A DNA stretch of 64,000 bases from Paenibacillus eucommiae (GTDB lineage: Bacteria > Bacillota > Bacilli > Paenibacillales > NBRC-103111), in contig NZ_JAGGLB010000021.1 of NCBI RefSeq assembly GCF_017874215.1, forward strand, positions 1 through 64,000, read 5' to 3'. Each line of letters starts with the position of its first letter. Positions within the stretch are counted from its first letter, which is position 1. Of the stretch, positions 25,947 through 35,900 are shown in pieces. Position numbers and translations under genes: made by a program. A model generated the notes under the pieces. That model made no database searches, was not told where the DNA came from, and was given only the letters and a program-made list of their open reading frames with translations.

Positions 25947-27602
25947 ATGATTCGATTGCTGATCGTTGACGATGAAGAATTGATTGTGGAGGGGCTTGTG
26001 CAGCTGTTTGAAAACTACGATAAGCTGGAGCTGGACATTTACCGTGCTTACTCGGCGATTGAAGCGATGAATTGGTTGAAGCGCACTTCAATCGACATTG
26101 TGATGACCGATATCCGAATGCCGGTTATGAGTGGACTGGATCTGCAGCGGGAAATACGCCGTCTTTGGCCGCGCTCCAGAGTTATTTTTTTGACAGGCTT
26201 TGATGACTTTCATTATGTTCAGGATGCCATTCGGCATGAAGCGGCTGACTATATTCTGAAGACGGAAGATGAGAGCACTATCCTTGCAGCCGTGGAGAAG
26301 GCTGTAGGTTACTTGCAGCGGCAATTTGAGTCCGATCTGCTGCTTGAACAGGCGAAGCTGCAAATGAAAACGGCACTGCCGCTGCTGCAGAAGGAGTTTC
26401 TATGGGATGTGCTGCAGGGGCAAATACGTTTAGAGACGGTGATCGCCCAACAAATTGAAGAGCTGAGCCTTTCATTAGACGGCAAACGTCCGGTTCTGCT
26501 GCTGCTCGGGAGGGTTGATGATTGGGGAGCGTATGCCAAGCCTTCCGACCGGATGCTGCTGGTCTATGCCCTGCAAAATATAATGGAAGAATGCTTGCAT
26601 GGATCGGTAAACACAGCACTGATTTCCTATGATCAATCGAAGCTAGTCTGGTTGGTGCAGCAAAAGGAGCATACGCTCCAGGAGGCTGATGGATCATGGG
26701 AAACAACGATGCTCTTTCTTACCAGCACTTTGGAATTGGTGCAGTCCACCTGCAAGCAGCTGTTGAAGCTGCCGGTTTCTTTTTTGATCGGCGATAAGCC
26801 GGTAGCGTGGAACCGCTGCGCTGAAAATTTTCAACAGTTGAAATTGATGTTAACCTCCTACCTGGGGATGAAGCAGGAGCTTCTGATGACGGAGAAGAAC
26901 GTAGCGGAGCATTTTCAGGAGGCGGGCCATGATCGCGATGCGGCCATCAGCGTCAGTATGAGCAAGATGGTTAAATTGGAAACGTATTTGGAAACGGGGC
27001 AAAAGAACGAGTTTTTTACACTTTTATCCGAAATGATCAAGCTTGCCGGGGGGACCTCCGGTCGGGCGGAAGGTGAAGGGCTGCGGCTGCAGCTTTATTA
27101 TTCGATGATCGCCATTTATTTTTCTCATATGAACAGGTCCGGGAAAGTAGAGGCGATCCGGATGCAAATCGATATAAGTAAATTAACAAAAATGGAAAGC
27201 CATCCTGGATGGGAGGAAGCTTTGGAGTTCTTATGGCGGGCGGCAGAGGTTTTATTTGAGCTGAGGCATCAGGATGAAGAAGAACGGGATCGGGAGGTCA
27301 TCCGGGCGATTAAGCGTTATGTGGAGAGCAATCTTGCCAGTGATCTTTCACTAACACGCATCGGAGAAATCACAGGTTTCAATCCGTCGTATCTGTCTCG
27401 GCTTTATAAACAGATTACAGGGCAGGTTTTATCCGAGTATATTATGGAGGCACGGTTGAACAAGGCGAAGGAACTGCTTAAGCAAAATCCGAGAAAAATT
27501 CATGAAATCGCTGAAGCACTCGGCTTTGAATCGGCCACCTACTTTGCCCGCTTTTTTAGAAAAATGACCAATGTCTCACCTTCCGAATACAGAGAGCAAT
27601 AA
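25947..27602 (+). CDS. YesN-type AraC response regulator
   Basis: A 551-residue regulator. The receiver domain (about 1-120) carries the acceptor Asp in DIVMTDIRMPVMSG (near residue 55) and Lys in YILKTEDE. The middle is helical and poorly conserved, as is usual. The C-terminal AraC domain (about 448-550) has 'LTRIGEITGFNPSYLSRLYKQITGQVLSEYI' and 'IHEIAEALGFESATYFARFFRKMTNVSPSEYR'. It should bind promoters of the adjacent GH28/transporter/lyase genes. GGAGATAGGAGA precedes the ATG. Confidence 0.93.
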   Translation: MIRLLIVDDEELIVEGLVQLFENYDKLELDIYRAYSAIEAMNWLKRTSIDIVMTDIRMPVMSGLDLQREIRRLWPRSRVIFLTGFDDFHYVQDAIRHEAADYILKTEDESTILAAVEKAVGYLQRQFESDLLLEQAKLQMKTALPLLQKEFLWDVLQGQIRLETVIAQQIEELSLSLDGKRPVLLLLGRVDDWGAYAKPSDRMLLVYALQNIMEECLHGSVNTALISYDQSKLVWLVQQKEHTLQEADGSWETTMLFLTSTLELVQSTCKQLLKLPVSFLIGDKPVAWNRCAENFQQLKLMLTSYLGMKQELLMTEKNVAEHFQEAGHDRDAAISVSMSKMVKLETYLETGQKNEFFTLLSEMIKLAGGTSGRAEGEGLRLQLYYSMIAIYFSHMNRSGKVEAIRMQIDISKLTKMESHPGWEEALEFLWRAAEVLFELRHQDEEERDREVIRAIKRYVESNLASDLSLTRIGEITGFNPSYLSRLYKQITGQVLSEYIMEARLNKAKELLKQNPRKIHEIAEALGFESATYFARFFRKMTNVSPSEYREQ

Positions 27603-27715
27603 TGTCGTAAAGAAAAGACCCAAGAAGTAAAGATTGTTTCGTAGATATGAAGCCTCCCCTATTTTATAATTTGTTAGTAGGCAAACAAGACTATGAGTAA
27701 CTGGGGGTTTTTCTT

Positions 27716-29236
27716 ATTAACAGGGACAGATGGTATGACGTAGCGATATTTGGTGCTGTTGGCGACGGACTTGCAAAAGATACACAGATGATTCAGAAGG
27801 CGATTGACGAATGCGCTGCAAAGGGTGGAGGGACGGTCTATTTTCCGCCAGGCACCTATCTGACAGGCACTTTGGTATTGAGGGATTATGTAACCCTGCA
27901 TATTGAAGCCGGAGCGGTTTTGTTAACCAGCACGGACAAGGAAGATTACCTTATTCCCGCTTTCTATGAAAAAGGTTTAAATCCGACAACCTTTCCGGTA
28001 TTGATTTATGGGAAATATCTTTCCCATATTTCCATCACTGGCCGGGGAAACATTGTAGGTCAGGACAAGTTATTCTGGACGCCCAAAGAAACGATCGGTG
28101 AAGGCTGGAATTCAACACCGCCGAAATATTGGCCGAAGGAATGGCGCCCCATGATGATAACCCTCGACGGCTGCAGCAATGTGTTGATTGAGGGGATCAC
28201 CATTGAACAATCCCCTTGTTATGCAGGCTGGCTGATCGATTGTGAAAGAGTACATATTCGCGGATTACATGTGCTTAATGATTTTTACGGTCCGAATACG
28301 GATGGTTTGCATATCAGCTCCTGCCGCAATGTACATATTTCCGACAGCCATTTTGTCAATGGAGATGATTCAATTGCTATTGATGGGGATGGATCCGGCC
28401 CGGCTGAGAACTTCACCATAACCAACTGCACGTTTGAGAGTTCATGCGATGCTTTTCGGATTTATACCGGCTTGGATCCGTGGATGCACAATGAAAGCTA
28501 TGGGGTGGTGCGCAATATTTCCATTAGCAATTGTTCGGTTCATAATGCGGCCGGAGTGATCAACCTTGTTGCCAAGCACGGACTGATCGAAGGCATTACT
28601 GTTACAGGTATGACGATTCGGATGGCGCAAGAGGGTACCCCTATTTTTATTTTGGCGGAAAAAGGAACGGTACGGAACATTCAAATCAGCCAGATTACTG
28701 CAGAATCGGATGGAGCTTGTACGATTATCGGCAATCCGGGTGCTGAGATCGAAGGCATCAGGCTGACCAATATTCAATTTAATATTGCTGCCAAAAAGAA
28801 GATATTCGGGCTTGAGGTTCCGGATCCTCTTGAACACTATGCGGAGTACCATTTTGTACCGTACTTTATCTTTCTGCGCCATGTGCGTGAGGTGAGCCTC
28901 CAACATGTGAGTGTGAAGTGGCTGAAAAGTGAATTACCTGAAAGCTGGCCTGCATTGAAGGCGATTGATGTGGATTACCTGCAGCTGGAGGGCTTTAGCG
29001 GCAAGCAGAAGGGGGAGGAACCGGCTATGCCAGCCGTCTGGCTCGAGGATGTGAAGGAAGCCCACGTGATCGGCTGCCGGGCACTTCGTGGCACGGATAG
29101 CTTCCTGTATGTCACGGGCAGTCAAACGGAAAGCATTTTATTATCGAATAACGATTTCCGGCATGCCGGGTCAGCCTATACTTTGGACTCTAAGACAGGA
29201 GTGACCGGGAAGGTCATTCAAATGTCCGGAAAGTAA
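27716..29236 (+). CDS. Polygalacturonase-like GH28/right-handed beta-helix protein, probable ATT start
   Basis: A beta-helix enzyme of about 506 residues. Family N-termini ('...YDVxxFGAVGDGxxKDTxxIQKAID') match the frame well upstream of the first ATG (27788): translated from 27716 it reads INRDRWYDVAIFGAVGDG, then AKDTQMIQKAIDECA. The first codon is ATT, eight bases after GGGGG; the frame has a stop at 27698-27700, and no ATG, GTG or TTG lies between. Catalytic-region motifs include GPNTDGLHI (near 195) and NGDDSIAIDGDG. Starting at 27788 would remove the first helix rung. There is no signal peptide, so it probably acts inside the cell on imported oligosaccharides. Confidence 0.75.
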   Translation: MNRDRWYDVAIFGAVGDGLAKDTQMIQKAIDECAAKGGGTVYFPPGTYLTGTLVLRDYVTLHIEAGAVLLTSTDKEDYLIPAFYEKGLNPTTFPVLIYGKYLSHISITGRGNIVGQDKLFWTPKETIGEGWNSTPPKYWPKEWRPMMITLDGCSNVLIEGITIEQSPCYAGWLIDCERVHIRGLHVLNDFYGPNTDGLHISSCRNVHISDSHFVNGDDSIAIDGDGSGPAENFTITNCTFESSCDAFRIYTGLDPWMHNESYGVVRNISISNCSVHNAAGVINLVAKHGLIEGITVTGMTIRMAQEGTPIFILAEKGTVRNIQISQITAESDGACTIIGNPGAEIEGIRLTNIQFNIAAKKKIFGLEVPDPLEHYAEYHFVPYFIFLRHVREVSLQHVSVKWLKSELPESWPALKAIDVDYLQLEGFSGKQKGEEPAMPAVWLEDVKEAHVIGCRALRGTDSFLYVTGSQTESILLSNNDFRHAGSAYTLDSKTGVTGKVIQMSGK

Positions 29237-29275
29237 ATTCTGAAAAGCTTTTTCACCTAATAAGGAGGCTACACC

Positions 29276-30988
29276 ATGAACAAAAAACGGATGCAAACGT
29301 GGGGATTGATTTCCCTCTGTATCTTAATGTTGTTTGTAACTGCTTGCAGCGGCAAGGACAAGAGCGACAACAGCAGCAACAATACGAACACTAATACCAC
29401 TCAAAATGAGGGGAAGACAGATAACACAAACACACAAGAGAGTACACCGAATGGAGCGATTGATCCGCTAGGAAAATATGATCCGCCAATTGAGATGACA
29501 GCTGTCCGCGCCGTATCGGCTGGTATTACCTTTAAGGATGGAGAGTCTATCGAGAATAATGTGTGGAGCAGGGATTATGAGGAGCGGCTCGGCATTAAAG
29601 TGAAATACTTATGGACGGCCGACGACAGTGACTATGATCAAAAGCTGAATATTGCGATTTCCTCTGGAGGGTTGGCCGACATTATGCTGGTCAATGCCAC
29701 GCAGCTGAAGCAAATGGTTGATTCTGATCAGGCCGAGGATCTTACTGAAGTGTTCGAGAAATATGGGTCTACGTTAACGAAAGAGATCGTAAGGGCCGAC
29801 AAGAACCAGATGAGCTCGGTAACCTTCGATGGAAAGATGATGGCCATTCCCAGAAGCGGGTCAGAGTCGGATCAGTCACATGTACTGTGGGTACGTGCCG
29901 ATTGGTTGAAGAAGTTGAACTTACCTGAGCCCAAGACGATGCAAGACGTGCTCAAAATCTCTGAAGCATTTACTAAATCGGATCCGGATGGAAATAGCAA
30001 AGCGGATACTTACGGGCTTGCCATAACGAATACGCTGCATTTGAGCGGTTCGGGCTCGTTGAAGCCATTTTTTAACGGGTATCATGCTTATGTGAATCAT
30101 TGGATTAAAGACGCTTCCGGAAAGCTGGTTTATGGAAGTGTTCAGCCTGAAGTGAAGCCTGCACTAGCCAAACTGCAAGAGATGTATCTTGCCGGGCAGC
30201 TGGATAAAGAATTTCCGGTCAAGGATGGCGGCAAAGTGCTCGAGCAGCTTATCTCCAGTAAAATTGGCATGATGTACGGTCCATGGTATGGAGCCAATTA
30301 CCCGTTGCAAATGAACAAAACGGAGGATCCGTCCGCAGACTGGCGGGCCTATGGCATACCTTCCATTGATGCAACTCCGGCGAAAATTCAATTGGACTTC
30401 CCGGTCAGTCAGTATTTCGTTGTTCGTAAGGGAGCAAAGAACCCGGAAGCAGCTGTGAAAATGTTAAATTTGATGGTGGACAATGCCTTTTCTGAACGGG
30501 CAAACATTGAGAAATATTTTATCGATAAAGATGGGTTTCGTTATAATAACTATGCACTATTGTTTATTTCACCGGTTAATGCCAATCTCCAAATTCATCT
30601 GAATTTAAAGAAAGCACTGGAAAATAACGACCCTTCCAAGCTGACTATTGAGGAAAAAGGGTATTACGATGTGATTACTGCATACCGTGCCGGAGATAAT
30701 TCTGCGTTTCGCGAAGAAGGAAAGTATGGGAATGTGAGTGCCTGGCCCTATGTTATCGAGAAACTGGATAATGGTCTGGTTCAATCACAGGAATTCTTTG
30801 GTGCTCCAACCGCAACCATGAGTGAGAAGGGCGCTATCCTGGAGAAGATGATGATGGAAACCTTCACGAAAATTATTATGGGAGAATCCAAGATTGATGA
30901 ATTCGATACGTTCGTCAATAATTGGCACAAGCTCGGTGGTGACCAAATTACCCGGGAAGTGAATGACTGGGCAGCGCAGCGGAAGTAA
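29276..30988 (+). CDS. LplA-type lipoprotein, extracellular solute-binding protein
   Basis: A 570-residue lipoprotein with a lipobox (LFVTACSG, Cys at residue 24) followed by a Ser/Asn/Thr-rich linker (26-60). The rest is a type-1 sugar-binding domain with the family segments 'YLWTADDSDYDQKLNIAISSGGLADIM' and 'MYGPWYGANYPLQ'. It binds complex or uronic-acid oligosaccharides for import in related systems. It is followed by two permease genes but no ATPase, as is usual for this class, which share a general MsmX-like ATPase. A TGAAAAGCTTTTTCA palindrome precedes it (29240-29254). Confidence 0.93.
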   Translation: MNKKRMQTWGLISLCILMLFVTACSGKDKSDNSSNNTNTNTTQNEGKTDNTNTQESTPNGAIDPLGKYDPPIEMTAVRAVSAGITFKDGESIENNVWSRDYEERLGIKVKYLWTADDSDYDQKLNIAISSGGLADIMLVNATQLKQMVDSDQAEDLTEVFEKYGSTLTKEIVRADKNQMSSVTFDGKMMAIPRSGSESDQSHVLWVRADWLKKLNLPEPKTMQDVLKISEAFTKSDPDGNSKADTYGLAITNTLHLSGSGSLKPFFNGYHAYVNHWIKDASGKLVYGSVQPEVKPALAKLQEMYLAGQLDKEFPVKDGGKVLEQLISSKIGMMYGPWYGANYPLQMNKTEDPSADWRAYGIPSIDATPAKIQLDFPVSQYFVVRKGAKNPEAAVKMLNLMVDNAFSERANIEKYFIDKDGFRYNNYALLFISPVNANLQIHLNLKKALENNDPSKLTIEEKGYYDVITAYRAGDNSAFREEGKYGNVSAWPYVIEKLDNGLVQSQEFFGAPTATMSEKGAILEKMMMETFTKIIMGESKIDEFDTFVNNWHKLGGDQITREVNDWAAQRK

Positions 30989-30998
30989 TTAAGGCATC

Positions 30999-31055
30999 GG
31001 TGGAAGGGGAGAATCGGCTCAGAAGCGCCAATCGAATCGAAGCTTCCCTTCCATC
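30999..31055 (+). promoter_or_regulatory. Intercistronic hairpin between binding protein and permease genes
   Basis: GGTGGAAGGG (30999-31008) can pair with CCCTTCCATC (31046-31055) with an internal loop. There is no U-tract. Such hairpins often protect the abundant binding-protein mRNA or reduce read-through to the permeases. Confidence 0.55.
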
Positions 31056-31084
31056 TTTGAATCTCTCAAATAGGTGTGAATGTG

Positions 31085-31978
31085 ATGATTAAATTCAAGA
31101 GACAATTGCCGCTGCATGTTATGCTGATTCCCGGCATTTTGCTGGTGCTGGTGTTCAGTTATGTTCCAATGGCAGGCATTGTGATTGCTTTTCAGAAATT
31201 TCTTCCTATGAAGGGGGTACTCGGCTCACAGTGGATCGGCCTTTCTAATTTTCGCTTCTTGTTCGAATTGCCCGACTTCTATATCGTGCTACGCAACACG
31301 ATTTTTATCGCGGGGATGAAGATCGTGGTTGGGCTTGTTTTTCCCATTGTCATTGCGCTGCTCCTTAACGAAGTCAGACTGCAGCTGATGAAGCGCTGGA
31401 TTCAAACGATGGTTTATTTACCCCATTTTATGTCATGGGTTATTTTGAGCGGCATTATGATCGATATTTTGTCTCCGTCGGATGGGATCGTCAATCAATT
31501 GCTGAAGCTGTTCGGTGCAGAGCCCATTTTCTTCCTCGGCAAGAACAGCTGGTTTCCATACATTATTGTCATTACAGATGTGTGGAAGGAGTTCGGCTTC
31601 GGCACGATTGTCTATTTGGCTGCAATAACGAGCATTAATCCTTCGCTATATGAAGCGTCTGTGATCGATGGCGCTAATCGTTTGCGGCAAATGTGGCATA
31701 TTACATTGCCCGGAATGCTTCCTATTATCGTATTGCTGGCTACGCTGAGCTTGGGACAAATATTAAACGCAGGCTTTGATCAAATCTACAACCTTTACAG
31801 CCCAGTCGTGTATGAGAGCGGAGATATTTTGGACACGATGGTGTTCAGAATGGGTTTGATCGATTTTCAATACGGGCTGGCTACTGCGGCAGGACTGTTC
31901 AAATCGGTCATTTCATTTATCTTCATTTCGTTGGCATATTTCCTTGCTTATAAGCTTGTGAGATATCGGATTTTTTAA
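31085..31978 (+). CDS. ABC sugar permease, LplB-type
   Basis: A membrane protein of 297 residues with six predicted helices, beginning with a hydrophobic segment at residues 10-30 ('LHVMLIPGILLVLVFSYVPMAGIVIAFQ'). The cytoplasmic EAA loop is EASVIDGANRLRQMWHITLPGM near residue 190. The start is uncertain: ATG 31085 or GTG 31082/31076 behind AGGTGTG. It partners with the permease 17 bp downstream and the upstream lipoprotein. Confidence 0.9.
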   Translation: MIKFKRQLPLHVMLIPGILLVLVFSYVPMAGIVIAFQKFLPMKGVLGSQWIGLSNFRFLFELPDFYIVLRNTIFIAGMKIVVGLVFPIVIALLLNEVRLQLMKRWIQTMVYLPHFMSWVILSGIMIDILSPSDGIVNQLLKLFGAEPIFFLGKNSWFPYIIVITDVWKEFGFGTIVYLAAITSINPSLYEASVIDGANRLRQMWHITLPGMLPIIVLLATLSLGQILNAGFDQIYNLYSPVVYESGDILDTMVFRMGLIDFQYGLATAAGLFKSVISFIFISLAYFLAYKLVRYRIF

Positions 31979-31995
31979 GGAAAGGAGCCATCATC

Positions 31996-32886
31996 ATGCA
32001 AACCCGCTTTCATTTGACATGGGGATCGAGGCTGTTCAATGTTGTTAACTATACGTTTCTAATTGCGCTTTCTTTGCTCTGCGTGCTGCCTATGGTTCAT
32101 ATTTTGGCCGTTTCCTTCAGCAGCAGCAGCGCTGCATCGGCAGGCCTGGTTACACTATGGCCCATTGATATAACAACAAAGTCCTATTCGTTCATATTAT
32201 CGAACCAAAAATTTCTGAACGCAATGGTGATAACGCTCGAACGCGTGCTGCTGGGAACCACACTTAGTATGCTGCTGATCGTGATTACGGCTTACCCGCT
32301 GTCTAAGGAAAATGCAAGCCTGAAATTTCGAACTGTATATGCCTGGTTTTTCGTTTTGACGATTCTGTTCAGCGGTGGTCTTATTCCCTGGTACATGACC
32401 ATTAAGTATGTTGGAATTATGGATACGATTTGGGCACTTATTTTGCCGGGGGCCGTACCGGTTTTTAGCGTGATTTTACTTTTGAATTTTTTTAGGAGTT
32501 TACCCAAGGAATTGGAAGAATCATCTTTCATGGATGGGGCAGGTTATTGGACGGTTTTGTGGCGTATTTATGCGCCCTTATCACTTCCGGCACTGGCAAC
32601 TGTTGGACTTTTTACGATCGTGGGACATTGGAACTCCTGGTTTGATGGCATCATTTTGATGAACTCACCGGATAATTATCCTCTGGCCAGCTTTTTGCAA
32701 AAGGTCATTGTTGGGGTCAACATGGACCTGTTATCCTCACAGGATATCCAGACTTTATCTGTCATATCGGATCGAACAACCAGAGCTGCGCAGATTTTCG
32801 TTGGTGCCTTGCCCGTGCTTCTTGTTTATCCGTTTCTACAGAGGTTTTTCATGAAAGGGCTAATCTTGGGTAGTGTGAAGGAATAA
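31996..32886 (+). CDS. ABC sugar permease, LplC/YtcP-type
   Basis: A 296-residue inner-membrane permease. The EAA loop reads LEESSFMDGAGYWTVLWRI, and the C-terminal 'YPFLQRFFMKGLILGSVKE' is the signature end of LplC-like permeases. Six helices are evident. It is cotranscribed with the preceding permease and 36 bp upstream of the giant lyase gene. Confidence 0.92.
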   Translation: MQTRFHLTWGSRLFNVVNYTFLIALSLLCVLPMVHILAVSFSSSSAASAGLVTLWPIDITTKSYSFILSNQKFLNAMVITLERVLLGTTLSMLLIVITAYPLSKENASLKFRTVYAWFFVLTILFSGGLIPWYMTIKYVGIMDTIWALILPGAVPVFSVILLLNFFRSLPKELEESSFMDGAGYWTVLWRIYAPLSLPALATVGLFTIVGHWNSWFDGIILMNSPDNYPLASFLQKVIVGVNMDLLSSQDIQTLSVISDRTTRAAQIFVGALPVLLVYPFLQRFFMKGLILGSVKE

Positions 32887-32922
32887 GCAAACAAATCTGG
32901 TGTTCGAAAAGGAGATGATCTC

Positions 32923-35900
32923 ATGCGGAAGTATATAGCTTTGAGTATGGCGCTTGTTCTCATGTTCTCGTTCATTCCATTTGCAGCCAGAGGGATGGCC
33001 GCAGAACCTAACGGATCCGAGGGCAGCATCTTATCTAAGGGTACTAATGGCACTAATGACACTAATGGCATGCTCTTAAATGAACCTGAGGAGCCTGAGG
33101 AAGGTTATCCTGTGAAGGTGGATGCCAACAAGTGGGCGATTGTACGGGCAGCATCGGCGCCCCCGATTGTGGATGGGAAGCTGGACGAGAGCTTTTGGCA
33201 GCAAGCTGCGGGGCTTGGGGATTTCCGGACGACCTACTACAATAAGCCGGTGACGGATAGCCCGGAATATCGTATTTCTTATGATGATACGAGCTTATAT
33301 ATTGGAGGGGAATTCCAGCAGCAAGAAGGAGAGACGCTGTCCAGCATCGAGATCATCCTCCGTAAACCAGCTTCACCGCAAGCTTATTATGTGGCTTCGA
33401 TTCCTGTTGATCCCACAAGCAGGCTAGCTTGGCTGAATTGGAAAGCTGGAGAAACGGCTGGAGGACAAAGCTTGCAGGAAATCAAGCTTAGCCCATTTCC
33501 GTTTGTGCTGAAAGAGAATGAAACGAACAGCACTGTGGGGATTGAAGCAGCCATTCCGTTATCCAGTTTCAGCATATCCGAGGGGATAGCTCCTGGCGAA
33601 GAATGGGGTGTAAACATCGTGCATGTGCACAATCTTAATACGCAGCCGATGATAGCCTGGGCGCCAATTCGCACGTCCATGTATGATGATACAGCACTGG
33701 AGCCAGGTGGGCCTGTCAATTTGCAGACGAATGTTCCGGATCAAAGCCGGTTCGGCAGTATATTTTTTGAGAGTTTTCCTGAGGGTGAGCCGTGGTTACC
33801 CTCAGAATGGGAATTGGATGATATTGGATTTACGGAAAAACAGTTGACCTTCAAGCGTGAAGTCACCAGTCCGCCTGTGCAGCTTCAGTATCGTTTAAGC
33901 TGGATAGATCCTAAAGGACATGAGCAGGAACTACTCCAGTTCTCGCAGGTGAATGACGGAGATTACAGCACGATTACATTTGAGCATCCTGCAGCATTAA
34001 TTGAAGGCCAGTATCAGCTGCGAGTGTTGACCTATGAGAATGTTCCCGGGGATGGTCAGCTTGCCATCTACTCCTTTGACCGGCACAGCCTGATTGAAGC
34101 CGGGAATGCCAAGTACGCAGCGGGTTCTTCCGGTTCCGGGACTGCTCTGACACCTGTGACACCAGCTCCACCATCTTTGGAGGTGCAGGAGATCATGGAC
34201 TTGATTCCGGAGCAGTCCGGCTTTGCAGAGGTGGGACTGCCGGAGAAGCCGAGCTTGACGCCGACATTCAGTCTGTATGCTTTATCTGCAGACGGCCAAA
34301 GTCTGGTTGCTGCTGACACGGGCACCGTGTATCCCAACGCTTTGTATCCGGAGACCCAGCATCTCACGGTCACAAATCGTAAGGGAGAGGCAATGGATTA
34401 TCCGTATTACGAAGATGCCCAGGGCAAGAAATATTTTCTGTCGGCCCGTCTCTGGTATGAGCAGCGCGAGCGGGCGGTCGCCAGAACGAATGCTGTCGCT
34501 TCAGCAGATCCGCTAGGCGCAGCAAGACTTTTATATCAGTTCGTGCAAGCATTCGATGGTTACGTACCTATAACCAATCGCGGGCAAAATAGTTACCCTG
34601 CCTCTCCATCCTCCGGTCCGCCCTACAATATGTTTTCGGGTAACTGGAACATCTGGAATATAAATGATTTGAGAAGCATGAAGCCGCTGTTGTTAGCCTA
34701 TGAGAAAGTGAAGCAGACCGATGCGTTCGAAGTGCTCAGTCTGGAAACCGGCGTTGATGTAGAGAAAGAAATCGTGGAAGGGATGTTTATTCCTTCGATT
34801 GATTTTGTACTTAGTTTACCTGTATTTAATTACAATGTGGATCCCTATATTTGGGAAGGGCTGATCGCTGCGGGTAAAACCCTGGATCGACCGGATTATA
34901 TTCATCTGGCCGTGGAATGGATGAACCATTTTGTACGTACGTCATTTTTGGCAGATGGCTTCTGGAAAGAAGTCTCGTTGAGCTACCATAATCAAGTAGC
35001 GTATTTTATTGGAGTTGTTATGAGTGAGCTTCAAGGATACAGTGATCCACCGGGGTACATTTCGCCCCGTACAGGAAAGCGTTTTGATAATCTAGACTTG
35101 CAAAGCGAGTTTGCCATTCTTGATCGTATGGACAAAATCAGCTCTATTTTGGCTTATCCTAATGGGAAAGCGCTGCCTATACAGGATACATGGGCAGAGC
35201 TGGCAGGCAATCCGCTTCCTGATGCGGGTTCAGTGCTGCTGCCCTCCACTGGTATCGGCCGGTTGACACTGGGAGAAGGCGCGGAGCAATCGCAGTTATA
35301 TATGATGTTTACTCCGAAAAACGGGCACCATCATTACGATCCTTTGAACCTTACGCTGTTCGCTGAAGGGCAGGAGCTGATGCCTGATCTCGGGTATACC
35401 TACACGAATTATGCACAGTTTACGTTATCTACGATTGCCCATAACACGGTTGTTGTGGACGGCAAGAATATGCAGTTTGACAGTGCCACGAAGGATGGGG
35501 GACGTATTGAGCGGTTCGTACCGGACGCAGACATGTTCCAAGTGATGCGGGCGAGCGACCCGGAGGCTTACCCGGAGACGAGTGAGTATAGCAGAGAGCC
35601 GTGGTTTATTCCATTTGCGGATGGGGAAGCGGATGGTCCTGGAGATGGGGGCAAGGGATACGTGCTGGACTTGTTTCGAGTTTCTGGTGGCGATCGTCAT
35701 GAATATACGCTGCAGGGAGATGCGAACCGGAATGCATTATTCCGCACCGATCTGTTACTTGATACCTACGGTCCATACCTGCTGCCGCCTGGAACGGAGG
35801 TACAGCAGCCGAAAAACTACTATGATTTCGGCAGCGCGGAAGGCCAGTATCCCGGTTACATTTATGTGCGGGATGTTCAGCAGGCTGAGCTAGAAGGGGA

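Noticed and set aside
29240-29254. Catabolite-responsive element at the first lipoprotein gene
   Set aside because: The palindrome TGAAAAGCTTTTTCA lacks the central CG required by the consensus.
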